The position numbers and the translations under genes are program-made. DNA of 11,396 nucleotides, taken from contig WSMU01000029.1 of NCBI GenBank assembly GCA_013316395.1, positions 834 through 12,229 on the forward strand. The letters are read 5' to 3'. Positions 7,411-11,396 of this stretch are shown here, in pieces. Every line of letters begins with the position of its first letter. Within the stretch, counting starts at the first letter, position 1. Under the pieces are notes generated by a model. That model was not told where the DNA came from. It saw only the letters and a list, made by a program, of their open reading frames with translations, and ran no database searches. This DNA comes from Alphaproteobacteria bacterium (lineage in GTDB: Bacteria; Pseudomonadota; Alphaproteobacteria; Rs-D84).

Positions 7411-7472
7411 ATTGCTCGCAACAAAATAATGTTTTGATTTTAGCGACTTTTTGAAGGTAGGCACCCAGCCTT

Positions 7473-7489
7473 GGTCCAGAATAGGTCCA
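7473..7489 (+). repeat. Direct repeat pair GGTCCA, 11 bp period
   Basis: GGTCCA occurs at 7473-7478 and 7484-7489, one helical turn apart, within 80 bp of the attL core. Pairs of short direct repeats near an att core are typical arm-type sites for the N-terminal domain of tyrosine recombinases. That assignment is inferred from position only. Confidence 0.4.
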
Positions 7490-7490
7490 A

Positions 7491-7519
7491 AAAATGCAAG
7501 CGTATGGGGCAAAATGCAA
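7491..7519 (+). repeat. Direct repeat pair AAAATGCAA, 20 bp period
   Basis: AAAATGCAA is found at 7491-7499 and 7511-7519, exactly 20 bp apart (two helical turns), and the core ATGCA recurs at 7531-7535. This is the longest direct repeat in the integrase leader and a good candidate for an integrase arm site or a directionality-factor site. Confidence 0.45.
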
Positions 7520-7571
7520 TTATTCATAACATGCACCAAAAACCCGACCGCACGCGTTTTTAGAAATAAAA

Positions 7572-7589
7572 TGGCCCTATTTTGGCCCT
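7572..7589 (+). repeat. Direct repeat pair TGGCCCT, 11 bp period
   Basis: TGGCCCT lies at 7572-7578 and 7583-7589, again one helical turn apart. It overlaps the 5' arms of the folded integrase leader, so the repeat may belong to that structure rather than be a protein site. Confidence 0.35.
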
Positions 7590-7714
7590 GAAACAGGGGA
7601 AACAAATAAAAAATCCACGAAACGCAAGGCGTTCACGCCGAACAAGCTCTTGTTTGCGGAACCGTGGTGCCCTGTTTCAAAGCTGGCTTGTATCACTTAA
7701 ACAACAAAATAGGG
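7575..7714 (+). promoter_or_regulatory. Structured leader in front of the integrase, with paired ribosome binding site
   Basis: Two perfect 10 bp inverted repeats are nested. The outer one is CCCTATTTTG (7575-7584) with CAAAATAGGG (7705-7714); the inner one is TGAAACAGGG (7589-7598) with CCCTGTTTCA (7670-7679). Inside lies CCACG (7615-7619) with CGTGG (7663-7667), enclosing two hairpins at 7621-7633 (AACGC/GCGTT) and 7636-7658 (CGC and GAACAA pairing with TTGTTT and GCG). The 3' arm of the outer stem ends in AGGG, the likely ribosome binding site of the integrase ATG at 7723. A local hairpin, CCCTG-AAA-CAGGG (7586-7598), competes with the inner stem, so two states are possible. I recognise no known RNA family. 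Confidence 0.5.
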
Positions 7715-7722
7715 TGTACAAC

Positions 7723-8775
7723 ATGGCCTCAATAGAAACAAGAAAAAGTCGCGGCGAAACAGTATATAGGGCGCGGGTGCGCGTGACTGGTGCGCCGGTA
7801 ATAACAAAAACATTCCCCAGTAAAACATTAGCCAAAGACTGGGCGCGTAAAATGGAACTGGAAATAAAAGAAGACGTTTTTATGCCAACCATGCAGGCAC
7901 AGCGGCGCACGCTGGCCGAGCTTATTGACCGCTATATAGCGGACAAACTGAACCATTATGACACGCCACAGGAAACAAATAAAAAACAGCTGAACGTATG
8001 GCGCGACCTTATCGGCAGTTATAACCTTGCCGCTATAACACCGGAACGAATTTTATGGGCAATGAATGAAATAGAAAAAATAAAAACGCCCGGCGGGCGC
8101 ACGAAAAGCGCCGCCACATTAAACCGTTATCTGGGTGTATTAAGCCCCGCATTAACGTTTGGCGTAAAAGAACTGGGGTGGATTAAGTCAAACCCGGCCT
8201 TTAACGTTTCGCGTCGTCCCGAACCAAATGGGCGTGTGCGCTGGCTTTCGGATGAAGAACGCGAACGCCTGCTGGCAGAGGTAAAGAAAGCGAAAAGCCC
8301 CTATTTATACCCTGTTGTTATTCTGGGAATTTCAACCGGCGCACGGCGCGGGGAAATCATGGGCTTAAAGTGGCAAGACATAGACTTAAAAGCAGGCTGG
8401 GCTAACTTAAACAAAACAAAGAACAAGGACCGCCGGGGAATTCCATTAACCGGCCTTGCGCTGGAAATAATGCGCGAATTGCATAAAAAACGCCGGTGTG
8501 AAACGTGGGTATTTCCAAACGAAGACCACAGTGGTCCGTTTGATATTCGTAGCGGCTGGGAACATGCCAAACAGCGGGCAAAGCTGGAAAATTTCCGGTT
8601 TCACGACCTGCGCCATACATGCGCCAGTTATCTTATTATGAACGGCGCAAGCTTGGGGGAAATTGCCGACGTGCTGGGCCACAAAGACCCGCGCATGTCG
8701 CGCCGGTATGCGCACATATCGGACCAACATAAGGCCAGCGTGGTCGCAAACATGAACAAAAAAATATTTGGGTGA
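7723..8775 (+). CDS. int: Tyrosine recombinase / phage-type integrase
   Basis: This integrase catalyses site-specific insertion and excision of the element. From ATG 7723 it is 350 residues. An N-terminal arm-binding domain (about 1-55, MASIETRKSRGETVYRARVRV in two short strands) and a core-binding SAM-like domain (about 62-165) precede the catalytic domain. The active-site residues are visible: Arg208 in TGARRGEI, Lys233 in NKTKNK, His294 and Arg297 in HDLRHT, His320 in LGHKD, and nucleophile Tyr329 in RRYAHIS. The frame stays open back to 7582, but the added 47 residues look like translated leader and are not integrase-like. AGGGTG (7711-7716) serves the chosen start. The gene points away from the split tRNA and ends 6 bp before the next gene. 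The RBS lies in a predicted stem. Its likely target is the tRNA-Thr anticodon arm. Confidence 0.93.
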   Translation: MASIETRKSRGETVYRARVRVTGAPVITKTFPSKTLAKDWARKMELEIKEDVFMPTMQAQRRTLAELIDRYIADKLNHYDTPQETNKKQLNVWRDLIGSYNLAAITPERILWAMNEIEKIKTPGGRTKSAATLNRYLGVLSPALTFGVKELGWIKSNPAFNVSRRPEPNGRVRWLSDEERERLLAEVKKAKSPYLYPVVILGISTGARRGEIMGLKWQDIDLKAGWANLNKTKNKDRRGIPLTGLALEIMRELHKKRRCETWVFPNEDHSGPFDIRSGWEHAKQRAKLENFRFHDLRHTCASYLIMNGASLGEIADVLGHKDPRMSRRYAHISDQHKASVVANMNKKIFG

Positions 8776-8781
8776 AACAAA

Positions 8782-9687
8782 ATGAACATAAAACGAATAA
8801 ATGCGCTGTTTTTCAAAAGCCTAACATTTCGCGGTTATAATACCGCCGTGTACGAACTTTTTAACGGCGCACTGGAAACCGCATACAAAACGCTTTTTAA
8901 TAAAACTGATTTCCACAAAATAAGCGCCGCAGAAATCGCACATATAAACCAACTGCTAAAAACCAGCGCAGAAATAATAAACAGCAAAATCCCGGACGAT
9001 GAACCGAACATAAACGACATAACCTTATTCCTTTACCTTTCCAAGGCAATCCAAACATTTTACAAGGAACAAAGCGCTGGCAAGAATTTTTTAGAAAACC
9101 AACGCACAGCAGAGGACAAAACCGCCTCGCACCTAGGGCGCATGTTCTATAATGGCAAGGTCTATATTGCGCGAAAACTGTATTTGGGCGACCTTTTTTG
9201 GGACAGGAACGACTGGATACCAAAGCGAACAAAAACATACCTGCGCGGGGCATTTTTTGAAACATACGGCGCATACCCCGAACAATTATATGCGGCTTTA
9301 ATTTTTTACCTTGTTAAAACTTTCTATTCCAACCTGCACGGCCCCACCAAAGTTCAAATTCAGCAGATACTTCGCCTTATTACCAAAGAAACAACCATCC
9401 GCCAATCTCAGAAAGCAAGCGGCGCATTAAGCCACAGCAAAACAGATTATGAAAAACTTTATGAAGATGTTCGTAACGAATTTCAGCACGGTGAACTTTT
9501 TATATACTGCAAAAGCTGGCAATCTGCTTATTATATGTTGCGTTCAGATTACCGCTTAGGTGATAAGGTCGCTCGTGAATACATGAAACGCCTTAAAAAC
9601 GAATTCCCCGATTCGCCAACGTTTAAAAACAAATCAAAAAAAGACGAGATTTCTGCGCTTTTACGCAAATATTTTGACATCGGCTAA
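8782..9687 (+). CDS. Unrecognised protein with a HEPN-like RNxxxH motif
   Basis: I do not recognise this 301-residue protein as a whole. It is predicted to be largely helical, without signal peptide or clear membrane segments; one hydrophobic helix lies at about 168-183. Residues 230-237 read VRNEFQHG, matching the R-x4-H motif of HEPN domains with the usual polar Asn after Arg (Arg231, Asn232, His236). A following Gly-Glu is common in HEPN proteins linked to abortive infection and toxin systems. If the match is real, the protein could be a metal-independent RNase, possibly a defence cargo. The motif is short and could arise by chance. The gene starts 6 bp after the integrase stop with a weak GGGTGA before it, suggesting coupling. 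Its codons are markedly A-rich compared with host genes. No partner antitoxin gene adjoins it. Confidence 0.55.
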   Translation: MNIKRINALFFKSLTFRGYNTAVYELFNGALETAYKTLFNKTDFHKISAAEIAHINQLLKTSAEIINSKIPDDEPNINDITLFLYLSKAIQTFYKEQSAGKNFLENQRTAEDKTASHLGRMFYNGKVYIARKLYLGDLFWDRNDWIPKRTKTYLRGAFFETYGAYPEQLYAALIFYLVKTFYSNLHGPTKVQIQQILRLITKETTIRQSQKASGALSHSKTDYEKLYEDVRNEFQHGELFIYCKSWQSAYYMLRSDYRLGDKVAREYMKRLKNEFPDSPTFKNKSKKDEISALLRKYFDIG

Positions 9688-9716
9688 AAGGAACCTTTTC
9701 CCCTTTAAACAAATTA

Positions 9717-9779
9717 TATTACCAGCGGCTACCTTCAAAAGTATGCCGCTATTTTCAACAGCTGAGCTAGCTGGTAATA
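9717..9779 (+). repeat. Nested inverted repeats upstream of the small HTH gene
   Basis: TATTACCAGC (9717-9726) is the exact inverse of GCTGGTAATA (9770-9779). Between them, AGCGGCTAC (9724-9732) pairs with GTA and GCCGCT (9741-9750) with a single bulged base and an 8-base loop, and CAGCT (9759-9763) pairs with AGCTG (9769-9773). The block fills most of the 113 bp gap between the HEPN-like gene and the HTH gene. It may be an operator for the HTH protein, an attenuator, or a replication origin next to the DUF3631 gene. Confidence 0.5.
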
Positions 9780-9800
9780 AAAAATCAGGAGAAAAGAAAA

Positions 9801-10019
9801 ATGTTAAATAAGTATAAAACAGTAAAACAGATTGCGGAATCGCAAACGGTTTTCACCGAAAGCGCATTGCGTAATCTGATTTTCTATGCCCGTTTTAACG
9901 GCATGGAAGAACACAACGTAATACACCGGGTTGGTGGAAAAATCCTCATTAATGAAGAAAATTTTGCGAAGTGGATTGAAGTGAATCCGAAAACAATAGG
10001 AGTCAAAAATGTTAAATGA
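9801..10019 (+). CDS. Small helix-turn-helix DNA-binding protein, excisionase/AlpA-like
   Basis: A 72-residue basic protein with the layout of short winged-helix proteins found in plasmids, prophages and satellites. YKTVKQIAES (5-14) starts a helix, FTESALRNLIFYARFNG (18-34) looks like the HTH recognition unit, and VIHRVGGKILINEENFAKWIE (a hairpin wing, then a helix) completes it. The pattern of a hydrophobic first turn, R-x-GGKILI and a terminal FxxWI is shared with excisionase-like and AlpA-like regulators. The likely role is as transcription regulator and/or recombination directionality factor, perhaps acting on the inverted repeats just upstream; this is inferred. AGGAG (9787-9791) precedes the ATG by 9 bases. 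Its 3' end overlaps the DUF3631 gene by 11 bp, so the two are probably co-expressed. Confidence 0.7.
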   Translation: MLNKYKTVKQIAESQTVFTESALRNLIFYARFNGMEEHNVIHRVGGKILINEENFAKWIEVNPKTIGVKNVK

Positions 10020-11343
10020 AAAAGCCGCGACAAGCGCCACGACTTTAACCAATGATTTCAATGTTAATAATAACCATAAAAACAACCACTGTCCAGCGGA
10101 AATGTTTCCACCGCTGGAACCATGGCCCGAACCTGTGAATGGTGCGGAGCTGGCGGATGAAATAAAGGCCTTATTTGACCGTTATTTATACCTGCCAAAT
10201 GGTGCAAGTGCGTCCGTGACCCTGTGGGTTATGCACACATATGCGTTGGGCTGTTTTGAAATAACGCCCCGCCTGGCTATATTGTCGCCCATGCCTGGGT
10301 GTGGTAAAAGCACACTGATGGACCTTATCTGTATGCTATCATATCGGCCCTTAATGCTTTCCAGCATAACAGCCGCGGCAATGTTTCGCATAATTGCGGA
10401 ATATAAGCCGACCCTGCTTATTGACGAGGCGGACACGTTTCTGCGCGGCAATGAAGAGCTGCGCGGAATAATAAACGCGGGCTATGAACAGGGCGGGAAA
10501 GTTTCGCGTGTGGAGGTCGTGAACAAGAAACAGGTTGTTTCGCTTTTCCCATGTTATGGTGCTTGCGCTATTGCCGGAATAGGTGGCATGCACAAAACCA
10601 TACAGGAGCGGTCCGTAAATGTTGTCATAGAACGTAAAACACACGCAGACAAAATAGAACGCATGCGAAAGCGCGAAATTCGCGAAATAACGCCAGATAT
10701 TCAACGTAAATGTTTGCGCTGGGCGTCTGACCACGCGGAACAATTAAGCGCGGCACGGCCGAATATGCCGCTTTATATGGGCGACCGGGCGACGGACATA
10801 TGGGAACCTTTATTTGCAATAGCCGAAACGATATCACCGGAGTGGCTGGAACAAATAAACAAAGCCGCCAAGGCACTAAACAAAACCCAACCGAATGAGG
10901 ATGACAGTTCAATGCGCCTTCAACTGCTGGCCGATATTAAAAGCATATTTGACGAACAACCCAACCAACAGACATTTGTTTCTACATGGCTGGTAAATAA
11001 ATTAAACGAACTTGAAGAGTCCCCATGGTCCGACTTTGGATATGGGCGTGGGCTTAGTGTTCATTCATTGGCACGACAGCTGAGGTTCTTTAATATTTTA
11101 TCTGTGCAGTTGCGAAACAAATTTGACCGCAATCGGTGTTATGAACGCAAAGACTTTCTAGATGCGTTCAGCCGGTATTTGCCCGAAGACACACCAGCGC
11201 AAACAGAACCGGAAAAGCCCGTCCGGCACACTTGCTCAATTGATTCGCCCAAGGGGGCTGTTGTTGAAGAACTGCGCCGAGCCGGCATAGACAAAGACAC
11301 CATTGACTGGGTTGAAAGTTTGGAGGAGGTAGAAAATACTTAA
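10009..11343 (+). CDS. DUF3631 domain P-loop ATPase (putative replication helicase/primase-associated protein)
   Basis: The 444-residue protein carries a DUF3631-type ATPase region. SPMPGCGKST (93-102) forms the Walker A loop and TLLIDEAD (135-142) the Walker B. The downstream family segments are DTFLRGNEELRGIINAG (142-158), AIAGIGGMHKTIQERSV, RLQLLADIKSIF, and a C-terminal region ending in YERKDFLDAFSRYLP. In many mobile elements DUF3631 follows a Toprim primase domain in the same protein, but here residues 1-50 are short and low in complexity (Asn-rich near 15-27), with no primase. It may act with a host primase, or a primase gene may lie elsewhere in the element. AGGAG (9998-10002) stands 6 bases before the ATG, inside the HTH gene. 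The reading frame closes with TAA, then a G/C hairpin. A role in element replication is inferred. Confidence 0.82.
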   Translation: MLNEKAATSATTLTNDFNVNNNHKNNHCPAEMFPPLEPWPEPVNGAELADEIKALFDRYLYLPNGASASVTLWVMHTYALGCFEITPRLAILSPMPGCGKSTLMDLICMLSYRPLMLSSITAAAMFRIIAEYKPTLLIDEADTFLRGNEELRGIINAGYEQGGKVSRVEVVNKKQVVSLFPCYGACAIAGIGGMHKTIQERSVNVVIERKTHADKIERMRKREIREITPDIQRKCLRWASDHAEQLSAARPNMPLYMGDRATDIWEPLFAIAETISPEWLEQINKAAKALNKTQPNEDDSSMRLQLLADIKSIFDEQPNQQTFVSTWLVNKLNELEESPWSDFGYGRGLSVHSLARQLRFFNILSVQLRNKFDRNRCYERKDFLDAFSRYLPEDTPAQTEPEKPVRHTCSIDSPKGAVVEELRRAGIDKDTIDWVESLEEVENT

Positions 11344-11351
11344 CGCCCAAC

Positions 11352-11374
11352 AAGGGGGGCTAATCCCCCCCCTT
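11352..11374 (+). terminator. G/C hairpin after the DUF3631 gene, possible terminator
   Basis: AAGGGGGG (11352-11359) pairs perfectly with CCCCCCTT (11367-11374) around CTAATCC, 8 bases after the stop codon. The stem is strong, but the following TATATA is a poor T run, so termination may be weak or factor-assisted. It may equally be a structural element. Confidence 0.4.
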
Positions 11375-11396
11375 TATATACCCCACCCATTCACCC

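Larger units (their letters stand above)
7398..11396. mobile_element. Integrative element, satellite-like, left part
   Basis: The segment begins in a split tRNA-Thr, is followed by a tyrosine recombinase reading inward, and carries a cargo-like gene, a small HTH protein and a DUF3631 ATPase, all rightward. Base use shifts from the GC-rich host genes to visibly A-rich DNA, most strongly in the 8782-9687 gene. The order integrase, cargo, HTH, replication ATPase is that of phage satellites such as P4-like or PICI-like elements; no specific family is recognised. No structural, terminase or transfer genes are in view. The right end is not in the window, so total size is unknown. It could also be a defective prophage or a small genomic island. 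Confidence 0.75.

Noticed and set aside
7575..7714. Integron attC site or retron ncRNA
   Set aside because: The inverted arms lack the conserved attC end boxes, and there is no integron integrase or reverse transcriptase in the window.
7582..7722. In-frame 47-residue extension of the integrase upstream of ATG 7723
   Set aside because: The extra residues are unlike any integrase N-terminus, the DNA there forms paired structures, and the protein starting at 7723 begins exactly with the arm-binding domain behind an AGGGTG.
7407..7722. Group I intron in the tRNA anticodon loop
   Set aside because: I saw no recognisable intron core elements, no 3' tRNA half follows the segment, and the break lies past the loop, with an integrase next to it.
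9468..9482. TTCGTAACGAA resembling the attachment core
   Set aside because: It differs from the core and lies inside the RNxxxH codons of the HEPN-like gene; it is coincidental.
1..11396. CRISPR array, rRNA or insertion sequence
   Set aside because: No regularly spaced repeats, rRNA segments or transposase reading frames with terminal repeats were found.

Overview
The window holds about 7.3 kb of ordinary bacterial housekeeping DNA followed by about 4 kb of an integrated mobile element. The proteins are proteobacterial in character. I lean to an uncultured, possibly host-associated alphaproteobacterium with a compact genome, because gene gaps are very short, but the sequence alone does not prove the lineage.

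Host part (1-7410). The window opens in the 3' end of accC (biotin carboxylase of acetyl-CoA carboxylase), closed by a clear intrinsic terminator. A tRNA-Val(GAC) with its own promoter follows, then a second terminator. Next comes a tightly packed rightward run: metG, queH, fabD, fabG and mnmG, with gaps of 2 bp (metG/queH and fabD/fabG), a 1 bp overlap (fabG/mnmG), and one break before fabD where a consensus-like promoter lies inside the end of queH. The set combines translation and tRNA modification (metG, queH, mnmG) with fatty acid synthesis (accC, fabD, fabG). A leftward gene for a DUF421/YetF-type membrane protein converges on mnmG, and the two share a CTAG at their stop codons. Two host proteins look unusual: MetG carries a C-terminal tRNA-binding domain that reads like the one in PheT, and MnmG lacks a block inside its helical region.

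Element part (about 7398-11396, running off the end). The 5' half of a tRNA-Thr(CGT) is intact through its anticodon loop, then stops matching a tRNA exactly where a tyrosine-recombinase core site would be. Rightwards follow a 312 bp leader rich in short direct repeats and nested inverted repeats, a tyrosine recombinase, an unrecognised 301-residue protein with an RNxxxH motif like that of HEPN ribonucleases, a structured 110 bp spacer, a 72-residue winged-helix-type DNA-binding protein and a DUF3631 P-loop ATPase. The order integrase, cargo, small HTH protein, replication ATPase resembles phage satellites and other small integrative elements. No capsid, terminase or conjugation genes are visible. 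The right end, and presumably the missing 3' half of the tRNA, lie outside the window.

The most interesting signals are the layered fold in front of the integrase, whose outermost 10 bp stem covers the likely ribosome binding site; the tRNA that appears to be split rather than rebuilt; and the HEPN-like cargo gene.
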